Source: JASGDC01 sp047605865
Lineage (GTDB): Bacteria > Actinomycetota > Actinomycetes > Actinomycetales > Micrococcaceae
Direction of reading: 5' to 3'
Length of the DNA: 57,303 nt
NCBI GenBank assembly: GCA_047605865.1
Contig: JASGFC010000010.1
Span: 1 to 57,303 of the forward strand
Position numbers and translations under genes: made by a program. Below the pieces are notes generated by a model, which was given only the letters and a program-made list of their open reading frames with translations, did no database searches and was not told the DNA's origin. Shown in pieces: positions 16,211-26,193 of this stretch (within the stretch, counting starts at the first letter, position 1; each line of letters opens with the position of its first letter).

Positions 16211-18937
16211 TTAGTTCTTCTCAACTACATCTTGAGCAGCGTCATCTGTTTCTAGCTTTTTTCCTGAAGTAATCTGACGAAGAACATACTGCAAAATTCC
16301 ACCATTACGGTAGTAGTCCGCTTCTCCAGCAGTATCAATACGAACAACAGCATCAAAAGTAGTTTTTTTGCCGTCTTCACCTACTGCAGTAACTTTCACA
16401 GTCTTTGGAATATCACCATCATTGAGCTCAGTAATACCTTCAATATCGAAAGTTTCATGCCCAGTAAGACCAAGAGATTCAACATTTTCACCCTCTGGGA
16501 ACTGCAACGGCATAACACCCATACCAAGCAGGTTAGAACGGTGAATACGCTCAAAGCTCTCAGCAATAACAGCCTTGACACCAAGGAGCATGGTACCCTT
16601 TGCTGCCCAGTCACGAGAAGAACCTGAACCATACTCTTTACCAGCAAGAACAACCAGTGGCGTATTCGCTGCTTTGTAATGCTGTGCTGCATCGTAAATA
16701 GTAGACTGCTTGCCATCATCAGTGAAATCAAGAGTATAACCACCCTCAACATCATCAAGAAGCTGGTTCTTCAAACGGATGTTAGCAAAAGTACCGCGAA
16801 TCATAACCTCGTGGTTACCACGGCGAGAACCATAAGAGTTGAAATCCTTACGTGCCACACCATGATCCAACAAGTACTGTCCAGCAGGACTATCAGACTT
16901 AAAAGAACCAGCAGGCGAAATATGGTCAGTAGTAACCGAATCACCAAGCAAAGCAAGAACACGTGCACCATGGATATCTTCACAAGGCTCAGGCTGTTCC
17001 TTCATACCTTCAAAGTACGGTGGTTTACGAATATATGTTGAATCTGGATTCCAGTCGAAAGTCTCTCCTGAAGGAGTTTCAAGATTCTTCCAGTTATCAT
17101 CACCTTCAAAGACACTTGCGTAATCTTTCTTGAACATATCTTCATCGATACAACTATCAATGGTCTTTTGCACCTCAGTAGGATTTGGCCAAAGATCCTT
17201 CAAGAACACATCATTGCCGTCTTTGTCTTGACCAAGTGCATCCTTTTCGAAATCAAAGTCCATCGTACCGGCCAAAGCATAAGCAATCACAAGAGGAGGC
17301 GATGCCAAGTAGTTCATCTTCACATCTGGGTTAATGCGACCTTCAAAGTTACGGTTACCAGAAAGAACAGATGTTGCAGCAAGATCATTATCTTGAATTG
17401 CTTTTGAAATCTTCTCATTCAAAGGACCAGAGTTACCAATACAGGTAGCACAACCATAACCAACAAGGTTGAAACCAAGCTGGTTCAGGTACTTATCCAG
17501 ACCAGATTTCTCATAATAATTTGTCACAACTTTAGAACCAGGAGCTAATGAAGTCTTAACCCAAGGCTTAGTTGTAATACCCTTTTCAACAGCATTACGT
17601 GCCAATAGGGCAGCCGCAATCATGACTGAAGGGTTAGAGGTGTTAGTACAAGATGTAATGGAGGCAATAGTAACAGCACCATGGTCAAGTTCGTAATCAT
17701 CAACTTTAATCTTGTTACTTGGAACTTCACCTTCTTTAGCACCATCAACATAGTTCATGATGTCTTTTTCAAACTGTTCTTTTGCATGAGTTAGCTCAAT
17801 ACGATCTTGCGGACGTTTCGGACCAGCAATAGAAGGAACTACAGTTGAAAGATCTAGCTCAAGGTACTCAGAATATTCAACCTCATTATCAGGATCGTGC
17901 CACAAGCCCTGCTCTTTCGCATAAGCCTCAACAAGAGCAATATTCTCCTCTGGGCGCCCAGTGAGCTTCAAGTAATCAACGGTTACTTCATCAATAGGGA
18001 AAATAGCACAGGTAGAACCAAACTCAGGGCTCATGTTACCAATAGTTGCACGGTTTGCAAGAGGCACTTCAGAAACACCCTTACCGTAGAATTCTACGAA
18101 TTTACCAACTACACCATGCTCACGAAGCATCTCAGTAATGGTCAACACCACATCCGTTGCAGTAACACCAGCAGAAATAGAACCAGTTAGCTTAAACCCT
18201 ACAACACGAGGAATTAACATTGAAACAGGCTGACCAAGCATCGCAGCTTCTGCTTCAATACCACCAACGCCCCAACCAAGGACACCAAGACCGTTAACCA
18301 TAGTAGTGTGCGAGTCAGTACCAACACAGGTATCAGGGTAGGCACGCTCAACGCCATCAACTTCACGAGTCATAATAGTACGAGCCAAGTACTCAATGTT
18401 CACTTGGTGCACAATACCAGTATCAGGAGGTACTACTTTGAAGTCTTCAAAAGCAGACTGCCCCCAACGCAAGAACTGGTAACGCTCAGCATTACGCTGA
18501 TACTCCATATCAATGTTCTTCTCAAAAGCATCAGCATTACCAAAGAAGTCAATAATAACTGAGTGGTCAATAACCATCTCCGCAGGACTCAATGGGTTCA
18601 CTTGCGAGCTCTGCCCACCAAGATCTTCAACAGCCTCACGCATCGTTGCCAAGTCCACGATACATGGCACACCAGTGAAGTCCTGCATGAGAACACGAGC
18701 AGGTGTGAACTGAATTTCTTGGCTAGGTTCCGCCTTTGGATCCCAATTAGCTAGTGCCTTGATATGTTTTTCCGAAATATCTTGCCCATCCTCAGTACGT
18801 AGCTGATTCTCAAGCAAGACTTTCAAACTGTACGGAAGCTTCTCAGCCCCCTTAACAGCAGATAGTTTATAAATTTCGTATTCTTTTGATCCAACTTTAA
18901 GAGTTGATTTAGCATCGAAGCTATTAACTGTACTCAT
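16211..18937 (-). CDS. acnA: Aconitate hydratase A
   Basis: 908 aa, standard for AcnA/IRP-type aconitase. It isomerises citrate and isocitrate through a [4Fe-4S] cluster; the ligands are in SCTNTSNPS and in GCATCIGNSGP. The C-terminal swivel domain has GSGSSRDWAAKG, LGVKAVIAESFERIHRSNLLGMG. The ATG at 18937 is chosen because AAGGATGGAAC precedes it; an in-frame ATG 24 nt further up has no ribosome binding site. It lies 12 nt before dxs on the same strand. About 100 nt separate it from the defence island. Confidence 0.96.
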   Translation of the reverse strand: MSTVNSFDAKSTLKVGSKEYEIYKLSAVKGAEKLPYSLKVLLENQLRTEDGQDISEKHIKALANWDPKAEPSQEIQFTPARVLMQDFTGVPCIVDLATMREAVEDLGGQSSQVNPLSPAEMVIDHSVIIDFFGNADAFEKNIDMEYQRNAERYQFLRWGQSAFEDFKVVPPDTGIVHQVNIEYLARTIMTREVDGVERAYPDTCVGTDSHTTMVNGLGVLGWGVGGIEAEAAMLGQPVSMLIPRVVGFKLTGSISAGVTATDVVLTITEMLREHGVVGKFVEFYGKGVSEVPLANRATIGNMSPEFGSTCAIFPIDEVTVDYLKLTGRPEENIALVEAYAKEQGLWHDPDNEVEYSEYLELDLSTVVPSIAGPKRPQDRIELTHAKEQFEKDIMNYVDGAKEGEVPSNKIKVDDYELDHGAVTIASITSCTNTSNPSVMIAAALLARNAVEKGITTKPWVKTSLAPGSKVVTNYYEKSGLDKYLNQLGFNLVGYGCATCIGNSGPLNEKISKAIQDNDLAATSVLSGNRNFEGRINPDVKMNYLASPPLVIAYALAGTMDFDFEKDALGQDKDGNDVFLKDLWPNPTEVQKTIDSCIDEDMFKKDYASVFEGDDNWKNLETPSGETFDWNPDSTYIRKPPYFEGMKEQPEPCEDIHGARVLALLGDSVTTDHISPAGSFKSDSPAGQYLLDHGVARKDFNSYGSRRGNHEVMIRGTFANIRLKNQLLDDVEGGYTLDFTDDGKQSTIYDAAQHYKAANTPLVVLAGKEYGSGSSRDWAAKGTMLLGVKAVIAESFERIHRSNLLGMGVMPLQFPEGENVESLGLTGHETFDIEGITELNDGDIPKTVKVTAVGEDGKKTTFDAVVRIDTAGEADYYRNGGILQYVLRQITSGKKLETDDAAQDVVEKN

Positions 18938-19062
18938 GTTCCATCCTTTGTAGTACATCACTGTTGATGATTCTGAAGAAAATAGTGTTAGCTTAAGTTT
19001 AGCAAGAAATGAGCAGCGGAAGTTGATTTAGCAAAGATGTAATTTGAAACTAATCCTAAATG

Positions 19063-21096
19063 CTATAAAGGCGCTGATGACACTTCGTTTGGCGACATAT
19101 ACCAGTATGTACTAACGTCAGAGTCATCACTTTCTGGCAATGGGTTAGCTGTGCGTACCATGAAAGTCGTTGGGATACTGACTGACGTACCAAAAACCAA
19201 AGCATACTGTTTTGGCAGTGAGGCAAGTCTATTCAGCACAGAATCAGAAATGAATGGAGTCATGCGCCTAATATGTTGTAGATCTTCTGGATTCTGAATC
19301 CGATGAATGACATAGTTCGAACATTGCGATAGTACAGTTCCTGATAATTCATTTGGACGTTGGGAAGAGAGGATAAGGAATAATCCATATTTACGCCCTT
19401 CCTTAGCAATTCGCTCAAAGATTTTTGGCGCATCAAGCGTACTTGCTCCAACTGACAAACGAGGGACGTAACGGTGCGCTTCTTCGAGAATAAGATTGAC
19501 AGGATATATATTACGGTTTTTTGACCTCCGAAGCCGGTCGTATAGAAGTCGAGCTACAACCGAAGAGACAACTTCCACCACCTCATCATCTACCATACTC
19601 AAATCCAAGATATAAATCTGAGAAGACTTCTGACTTTTAAGACCTATGCGCACGATACCGAGTAGTTTATCAACAAACTCTTCAGTCGTAACTAAAGAAG
19701 AGCTTTGAACATCTGGATTACCTCGAAGAAATGAGAATTCATCACGCATCTGGAGAGATTTGACACGCGTAAGGAGTGTTGAACAATTATCTCGTACTCT
19801 TCGATTACCGTGGCTTTCCTCAAAAAGAATAGCAAGTTCGAGAGCAGATTCAAGTTGAGAAAAAGGGAAGGGTATATTATTATATGTGGGAATCTCTACA
19901 CTCTCCATTTGAAGGCACTTAAGCATGTTTTCAAGATTGCTACGATTTTGTGGCACAAAGGATCCATAATTCAGAACCAGTTGATCAGAAAGGTAGGCTC
20001 TTGGGTTAACCTGATTACCACCATTCTGAGTAGGTATGGTTCCCTCAAATGAATAAACACTCAAAAGTCCTTGAATTCTGGCTTTAGCAGCCGTATCGTT
20101 CTCACTGTCAAAGAGAATTTGCAGCATACACGAAGCAAGAATATGGTTACGAATATCAGAATATTTTTTTGAGTCTTCGGGAGCAAAAAGAGTTGTTAAG
20201 CCAAGAGCATTCCGGAGTACTGGACGCTGTACACGATCGCTAGCCTGCAAAAGCAATTCCCACTCTTCAGGAGATAGTAACCAATGTGGAAGTTGAAACT
20301 CTTCGATTACCTCTCGGTCATCATAAGAACTAGGCGGCTTGGGTGGCACAGCATTAGAATGATTGATCCAGGTGTAGGTTCTCTTTATAGGGCTCGGAAC
20401 CTTTGAAAGAGCTCGTCGATACTCTCCATTTGTGTCAAAAAGTATAAAAGTTGTTCCACCCGCCTGAGCTGGGGTCACTTTGTTCAGTATCTCTTGGAGA
20501 AAACTAGAGATCGTACATGACTTACCACTACCAGTATTACCAAGAATTGCTGAGTGTGCTCCAAAGAACTCATTGATACGGATCTTCACTTCATAGTCAC
20601 TGAAAATAGCTGATGTACCGATAGTGAGGGCGTTGAGCTTCGTAGCTTTCTTGGGATGATTAAGAATCGGAATCTCTTGATTTGCCATGTTGAGAATTCG
20701 ATCGAGGTCCTTATTCTCAACATATAACACGTCAGCATAGAGTGGAGGAAACTCTGAGACACCAAATGAAAACTCTTTTGTGTTATCAAATGGGAGCGTA
20801 CCGAGAGGTGCAAGAGATAGTTGGCGAGAGGAAGTATAAGTAATATCTTCTTGTGATTTGAATGCACTTGAACCGCTTAGTGTATCTGGTCGCTCTTGCA
20901 ATCCTGTCACTTCCGCTACGACATACGCATTAGTAAGTGGAATTAAGACTAACGAGCCGATTCGGGCGATATAGTGTTGCCCATCAAAACCAACGAGGGT
21001 ATAACCGTCAGCAGTTTCCACCATTTCAACACGGAATCGTTCGGCAGTTACATCAACAATAGTACCCAAACGACGACGTTGAATACTACTCGTCAT
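19063..21096 (-). CDS. herA: HerA-like ATPase of a SIR2-HerA defence pair
   Basis: 677 aa. An N-terminal HAS-barrel-like domain (about 1-110) precedes a HerA/FtsK-type ATPase with Walker A GNTGSGKS (186-193) and Walker B LILEEAHRY (535-543); the later SSQRPNELSGTVLSQC and R-finger-like region fit DUF87/HerA translocases. The start overlaps the SIR2 gene by 11 nt. In known SIR2-HerA systems HerA forms a hexamer that organises the SIR2 NADase and takes part in anti-phage abortive infection. That role here is by family and gene-pair analogy. Confidence 0.88.
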   Translation of the reverse strand: MTSSIQRRRLGTIVDVTAERFRVEMVETADGYTLVGFDGQHYIARIGSLVLIPLTNAYVVAEVTGLQERPDTLSGSSAFKSQEDITYTSSRQLSLAPLGTLPFDNTKEFSFGVSEFPPLYADVLYVENKDLDRILNMANQEIPILNHPKKATKLNALTIGTSAIFSDYEVKIRINEFFGAHSAILGNTGSGKSCTISSFLQEILNKVTPAQAGGTTFILFDTNGEYRRALSKVPSPIKRTYTWINHSNAVPPKPPSSYDDREVIEEFQLPHWLLSPEEWELLLQASDRVQRPVLRNALGLTTLFAPEDSKKYSDIRNHILASCMLQILFDSENDTAAKARIQGLLSVYSFEGTIPTQNGGNQVNPRAYLSDQLVLNYGSFVPQNRSNLENMLKCLQMESVEIPTYNNIPFPFSQLESALELAILFEESHGNRRVRDNCSTLLTRVKSLQMRDEFSFLRGNPDVQSSSLVTTEEFVDKLLGIVRIGLKSQKSSQIYILDLSMVDDEVVEVVSSVVARLLYDRLRRSKNRNIYPVNLILEEAHRYVPRLSVGASTLDAPKIFERIAKEGRKYGLFLILSSQRPNELSGTVLSQCSNYVIHRIQNPEDLQHIRRMTPFISDSVLNRLASLPKQYALVFGTSVSIPTTFMVRTANPLPESDDSDVSTYWYMSPNEVSSAPL

Positions 21097-22420
21097 CTTT
21101 TTTGCCTTTCTGTCCGCTCAGTAAATCCATAACTTTATCAATGGCATTTTCAGCTGGATCAAGCTCCACGGCAGGCATAATATCCGTTACAAAGTTCTTG
21201 AAATAGTGCGCTTTCCAAGCTGAATTAGGTTCATCAGTACCAACAACCCAGATGCGAGGATCACCAAGTTCTTGCAATACCTTTATATGCTTGTTGTCAG
21301 GGTTCTCAATTGATTCAGGTTTAGCAAAGATCACAAGTCGAAAAGTTGGAATTGTCAATGCCTGATAGATTATGTTGTTAACGTGTTCATCTCCAAAACT
21401 GTAACCGACAACGACGAGTGCGCTTTGCTCTTGAACAACCCTTGTTTGGAATTCACGAAACATATCTGAGTAGGGAGCAGCAAAGCTGGCATTTTGCTTT
21501 GCTGGTGTCGGATATATCAGCATCGCATTCCCATCAACGCTCTCACTTAGAGCTCGCTCCTCTACTGGAAAAAGTCCTTTACTTGTACTTTTCCAATTCA
21601 ATGAGCCATGAAGTTTTATGAGATAGACTAGATTATCTAGCGAAGTCCACCTCTGCGATGCCATATCGAGTCGCTGAGCGATAGTGTAACGGAATGACGA
21701 TGGGTTAAATCGTTTCTCAACTGAGCCGAGAAATCCATTAATGTAAGGAATTCCAATACGATCCATTGCAATCTCGTTAAATAGATCATAATTGGTAGTT
21801 GCTACGGTTGGACGAGGCAATGATCGTGAACGCTGAGATAGTTTCCGGTAAAAAGTCTGATAGAAATCAAGCACAGTTTCAGAACAAGGCTGCTCTTGCC
21901 CCTCTTTGCAAACGTCAAAGACGTATCTTTTGATACCTTCAATCGCAGCATCTAGACTAACTTTAGCTTTAATCAGTGAATTGTTCTTGGTTTTTACAAG
22001 TGCAAACTGAAACCCATATAAGACTTCCATCAATCTTTCAAGATTACTGGCATATTCCTCATCTGCGAGGTCAATGCCTAGATCAACTGACAGTGACTGT
22101 ATAACCTCTGTGGTTAGCCCATATTTGTCTGCAACACTTTTATTTTCTGCTGAGAGAATACCTTCAGCCAGTGGGGCCATAGTAGGAATACCTAACTCCT
22201 CAGTAACGGGAAGACCCTCATCATCAATACCTGTCACCTTATGAGAAGAGCACCCTGACCCGAACAAGAACGTAAGATTCTTTGACGACAAAACCTCATT
22301 AAAATCGTTCTTAGCAAGGTCAAATGGATCTCGTTGTGTAGTACTTAACGAACTTCCTGAGTACCAGCTTTCTCCTTTAATAAAGGTAAGAGGGCGCTGT
22401 TCAAGAGATGAAGTTGTCAT
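21086..22420 (-). CDS. SIR2-like NADase of a SIR2-HerA defence pair
   Basis: 444 aa. A SIR2-fold domain with the nucleotide loop FLFGSGCS (52-58), the catalytic Asn210 in ATTNYDLFNE, His271 in LIKLHGSLNW, and the terminal VVVGYSFGDEHVNN. The zinc cysteines of sirtuin deacetylases are absent, as in defence SIR2 NADases, which deplete NAD+ on infection. AAAGG lies 7 nt before the ATG. It is the first gene of a two-gene operon with the HerA ATPase. Homologous pairs (SIR2 plus HerA) are a described anti-phage system. Confidence 0.88.
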   Translation of the reverse strand: MTTSSLEQRPLTFIKGESWYSGSSLSTTQRDPFDLAKNDFNEVLSSKNLTFLFGSGCSSHKVTGIDDEGLPVTEELGIPTMAPLAEGILSAENKSVADKYGLTTEVIQSLSVDLGIDLADEEYASNLERLMEVLYGFQFALVKTKNNSLIKAKVSLDAAIEGIKRYVFDVCKEGQEQPCSETVLDFYQTFYRKLSQRSRSLPRPTVATTNYDLFNEIAMDRIGIPYINGFLGSVEKRFNPSSFRYTIAQRLDMASQRWTSLDNLVYLIKLHGSLNWKSTSKGLFPVEERALSESVDGNAMLIYPTPAKQNASFAAPYSDMFREFQTRVVQEQSALVVVGYSFGDEHVNNIIYQALTIPTFRLVIFAKPESIENPDNKHIKVLQELGDPRIWVVGTDEPNSAWKAHYFKNFVTDIMPAVELDPAENAIDKVMDLLSGQKGKKDDE

Positions 22421-22705
22421 AGATACCTTTCGTAAGCATTTCCAGGCTAAATAATTGTTCGGTGAGTTTTCGTTCGTGGCACCGGTTGAGTTTGTTGCCC
22501 AAAGTACAGTAACGACTCAATGTTGAGAGTAATAGTCTTTTGGTATCAGCTAATGATTTTGACCGACCAAGATTTTTATTAAGTTATACCAAATCTAACA
22601 TAAGTCTAAACTAAATAAATTACTTTTACCAAAAAATCTACGCAAATAGCCCTTAAACAACATAAAACACAAGAGCTTAAAGAATCTATTACTTACACTA
22701 GAAAT
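22421..22705. other. Divergent intergenic region, no gene seen
   Basis: 285 nt between the SIR2 and Nudix starts. It contains a small palindrome CTCAA-TG-TTGAG (22516-22527) and long A/T-rich tracts, but no open frame or RNA that I recognise. TACACT at 22694-22699 is a possible -10 for the Nudix gene. Confidence 0.4.
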
Positions 22706-23092
22706 ATGAAAACAATTAAAGTTGTGGCAGCTGTAATTCACCAAAATGGCAAAGTTCTAGCAACACAACGAGGATACGGAGATTTTGTCGGTGGATGGGA
22801 ATTTCCAGGTGGAAAAATTGAACAAAATGAAAAGCCTACTGAAGCTCTAACAAGAGAAATAAAAGAAGAATTAAATGTTGATTTAAAAGTTGGCAAGCAC
22901 ATAATCACAGTTAACTATGACTACCCTAAGTTTCATCTTGAAATGGCTTGCTACCTTTGTACGCTTGAGGGTGAAATTAAACTTTTAGAGCATCAAGATT
23001 CCAAATGGGTAGATAAAGCTACAATTGATAATTTGGAGTGGCTTCCTGCTGACTTGCCTGTTGTTGAAAAGATTAAAGAAACTTTATTCTAA
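22706..23092 (+). CDS. Nudix hydrolase, MutT/CTP-type
   Basis: 128 aa. A complete Nudix box: G36-x5-E42-x7-R50-E51-x2-E54-E55, inside WEFPGGKIEQNEKP. This class hydrolyses (oxidised or modified) nucleoside triphosphates such as 8-oxo-dGTP. There is no Shine-Dalgarno sequence, and TACACT ends 6 nt before the ATG, so it may be leaderless. The stop overlaps that of the convergent DUF3427 helicase by 4 nt. Small Nudix genes of this type often neighbour DUF3427 helicases, so a part in defence rather than housekeeping is plausible. Confidence 0.9.
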   Translation: MKTIKVVAAVIHQNGKVLATQRGYGDFVGGWEFPGGKIEQNEKPTEALTREIKEELNVDLKVGKHIITVNYDYPKFHLEMACYLCTLEGEIKLLEHQDSKWVDKATIDNLEWLPADLPVVEKIKETLF

Positions 23093-26046
23093 CTCGTTAG
23101 ATAATCGTAAACATCGTCTCTAACTGATTCTTCCAGTTTGAACTCGGCATGTAGAATCGCTTTTTTATCAGACTCACGAATTGTTTCTGTTATCTTTGAT
23201 TCCCTTGAAGCACCTACAAAATAGAAGTCTTGCTCTTTAGAATCTTTCTGAACAAAAATAAGAAATGGGTGTTTGTTCTCGCTAAAAGATAGAATTCTTT
23301 CTTCAGCTTTTGTTAATTTCTTCCCTGACGCCCGTGATTCCCATAGGAAAACTTCCCTATTTAAGAACCTATCGTTGTAATCTACATTCTGGTCAACATC
23401 ATCAGCTTTTTTATAAGTTACAAAGATTGGCCAGTAACCAGTAATTGGGCTCTTCGGGTAACCATACATAGTTGAACTATCGTCTTTTACATTATTCAAA
23501 AGCCAGGCAACATCTCTTCGGCTATAACGTTCAAATAACTTAAAATTAGCTAATTCCGGGCTACTAAACCTTGTTTCATAAAGTTCTGCTGCCAACTCAA
23601 GGTTTCCCTCAAAGAATCTTTTAAAACTTTCGTTCTTTAATGCTTTAGAAAAACCTCCAGATTTTTTAATTAGGTCACCTTCTTGTACTATAAATTCATA
23701 ACCTTTATATCGTGCTTTCTGGGCTGCATTATTAAAGAATTTTCCGCTTAGTAAATTTATGGCTGATTCGTTGTTTTCTTGACACAATGTTGATTTGCAA
23801 TTCTCGTTCAAAGAAGTAACTAAAATATCTTGTTTTACAAGAAGTTCATTAAGGATATCTATTTCTGCAGAACGTTTTCCACTTCCTAAAAACTGTTCAG
23901 CAATCTCAAGGTAGATTCTTTCTTCTCTGGTTATATTTTCCTCTAATGAAGGATCCGTTTCTTTCACAAACTCAAAATAATTTGCTGGTCCTTTACTCTT
24001 CTGTTTAGCGAAATAACCATAATAAACAGAGAGCGCATATTCTCCGTAAGCATACAAATCAAGCAAAGATGGAATTTTACCCACAATAGTCTTTACATTG
24101 AAATAATCTTTTTGAAGGTCTTTTTTGCTAAAACTCATCTTGGCAATAGCGGCAAAAATCCTATCTTTGGAAATCTCATCAAACCAAACCGTAGACTCAC
24201 CACTAATGTACTTATTAGCTTCAAGAGCAGTCCTTCTAGCACCATCTTTATCAGAAAGTTTCCTACCGACTAAAGCAGTAGGAATTAAGTAACTTTTCTT
24301 ATCATTTTCATAGTTACCAATAAAATCAATAACAACTACAAAATCTTTGTCTTCTGCTTTTCTTAACCCACGACCAAGCTGCTGCACAAAGATAATTGCG
24401 CTTTCAGTTGGCCTAACCATAAGAATCTGGTTTACCTCAGGAATATCAACACCTTCATTGAATACATCAACAGTAAAAATATACTGCAAAGAACCTTCTT
24501 CATCCGATCTGAGACTTTTTATAGCTTCCTCTCGAACTTCAACTTTATCTTCACCTGTTAGTGCAATTGTGTTGTAGCCACTTTGCTTATTGAATTCATC
24601 TGCTAGTTCTTTGGCTTCTTGCTTAGTACTGCAAAAAACTAATCCCTTCAGAGACTTTCCACTGTATTTGAACTTCTCAGCATTTTCGATAATGTGCTTC
24701 GTTCGTTTTTCTAGTAACAACTTTCTAAAATCTATATGTTCTATTTCTTGGGGTACATCTTCTTCTCGGTATTCCAAATCTGCAATACCGTAATAATGAA
24801 AAGTGCAGACAAGTTCTTCTTCTAAAGCATCCTTTAGCCTAACCTCTCCAGCAATATTATGGTCAAAGATATCGTAAACTTTCTCAGGGTTATCTGTACG
24901 CTCAGGGGTAGCTGTTAGACCTAATAAAAAATCTGGACTGAAATAATCAAGTATCTTTTCATAACTGCTAGCGGCAACACGATGAGCCTCATCAATAATA
25001 ATTAAATCAAAATAATCTGGTTGGAACTGTTCATAATTCTTTTGCTTACTTGCAGTTTGTACCGTTCCAAAAACAAATTCTTTTTTAAATACTTCGGATT
25101 GTTCTCCGCTGCTATTTTCTACCCTAACCTTAACCAATTTACCAAAATCGTCTACTGGTTTATTGAATACATCTGCAAAGCTTTCAATCGCTTGGTCAAC
25201 AATAGTCTCCCTATGCACTAAAAATAATATCTTCTTAAAACCAAGTTCTCTTACTGCAAAAGCAGCTGCATAAGTTTTACCAGAACCCGTTGCGGAGATT
25301 AAAAGTGCTCTTTTCTTTCCGCTTTCTTTAATCTCAGCTAGACTATCGATAAATGCTTGCTGCATTGAATTAGGAACGAGTTCACCATCAATAGAAGTTT
25401 CAGTACCTTCTTGAAGGGTTTTCCATTTAACTTCGTTCTTTAAAAACTTCTTTTCATATATTTTCAACCATTCTTCACTGACTTTGGTAATGTTTTCATG
25501 ATTCCAATATTTATTAAACTTTTCTTCAAAGTTCCTCAGGTATTCGCTATTTTTGTGCATGTACAGTTTGTTATTCCACTCAACGTTCTTACGAAGACCC
25601 GAACCTGTTAAATTTGAGCTACCTAAAAGAATCGATGCATGGTCAGTATAGTAAAAAGCATAGGTTTTGGCGTGGAACCCCTGTTTATTGAATTTATTCG
25701 TTTCAAAGACTCTAACCTCTACATTATCTAATTCATCTAGCCGTCTTATTGCTTCAGGTTCTGTAAATAATAGGTAATCACTAGTTAAAATCTGCCCAGA
25801 AATACCTTTCTCTTTTAATTCAGTGAGCTTCCCGAGTATTGTTTGGACACCGCTGAGAGTTATAAAAGCAACTGATATTTTAAACTCATTGCATTCTGTG
25901 ATTTGTTTTTCAATTTCATCAAAAATTGTCGGAGATTGATTATCAATAAACTGAGGCATTAGCTTTTCTTGCCTACGAGATTCAACATCATCAATCATCA
26001 TTGAGTTGAAGCCATCAGCAATTACAATACGCACGTTAGACGTCAT
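23089..26046 (-). CDS. PLD nuclease - SF2 helicase - DUF3427 fusion protein
   Basis: 985 aa. Domains in order: a phospholipase-D-like nuclease with HxK at H125/K127 (GFHAKTY) and GSSNLTG (142-148); an SF2 helicase with Walker A ATGSGKT (252-258), DEAH box (352-355), LGLTATPER, and motif VI QQLGRGLRKAED; then a long C-terminal region matching DUF3427 (about 640-985). The architecture is typical of defence-associated helicases that recognise or process foreign DNA. Only one PLD half-motif is present, so an active enzyme would need to dimerise. A weak AGGGA precedes the ATG. Confidence 0.88.
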   Translation of the reverse strand: MTSNVRIVIADGFNSMMIDDVESRRQEKLMPQFIDNQSPTIFDEIEKQITECNEFKISVAFITLSGVQTILGKLTELKEKGISGQILTSDYLLFTEPEAIRRLDELDNVEVRVFETNKFNKQGFHAKTYAFYYTDHASILLGSSNLTGSGLRKNVEWNNKLYMHKNSEYLRNFEEKFNKYWNHENITKVSEEWLKIYEKKFLKNEVKWKTLQEGTETSIDGELVPNSMQQAFIDSLAEIKESGKKRALLISATGSGKTYAAAFAVRELGFKKILFLVHRETIVDQAIESFADVFNKPVDDFGKLVKVRVENSSGEQSEVFKKEFVFGTVQTASKQKNYEQFQPDYFDLIIIDEAHRVAASSYEKILDYFSPDFLLGLTATPERTDNPEKVYDIFDHNIAGEVRLKDALEEELVCTFHYYGIADLEYREEDVPQEIEHIDFRKLLLEKRTKHIIENAEKFKYSGKSLKGLVFCSTKQEAKELADEFNKQSGYNTIALTGEDKVEVREEAIKSLRSDEEGSLQYIFTVDVFNEGVDIPEVNQILMVRPTESAIIFVQQLGRGLRKAEDKDFVVVIDFIGNYENDKKSYLIPTALVGRKLSDKDGARRTALEANKYISGESTVWFDEISKDRIFAAIAKMSFSKKDLQKDYFNVKTIVGKIPSLLDLYAYGEYALSVYYGYFAKQKSKGPANYFEFVKETDPSLEENITREERIYLEIAEQFLGSGKRSAEIDILNELLVKQDILVTSLNENCKSTLCQENNESAINLLSGKFFNNAAQKARYKGYEFIVQEGDLIKKSGGFSKALKNESFKRFFEGNLELAAELYETRFSSPELANFKLFERYSRRDVAWLLNNVKDDSSTMYGYPKSPITGYWPIFVTYKKADDVDQNVDYNDRFLNREVFLWESRASGKKLTKAEERILSFSENKHPFLIFVQKDSKEQDFYFVGASRESKITETIRESDKKAILHAEFKLEESVRDDVYDYLTS

Positions 26047-26193
26047 AGTTTTCCCTTTGTTTTATTGATTTATATTTGTAGCTATTAAATTATTATACGA
26101 GTTAGCTTTACAACATTTTTAAATACTCTTCTACATATGAATTTTTATCTATTTATTTCCAACCCAGATTAATCAAGTACAACAGAAATTGTG

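Noticed and set aside
16195..16220. TAGGCTAACCT near the dxs start and TTAGCTTAAGTTTAGC before acnA, resembling DtxR/IdeR iron boxes
   Set aside because: Each matches only part of the 19-bp consensus, and similar TAGCCTAA words occur at several unrelated places in the window. Too weak to call an iron-regulated aconitase.
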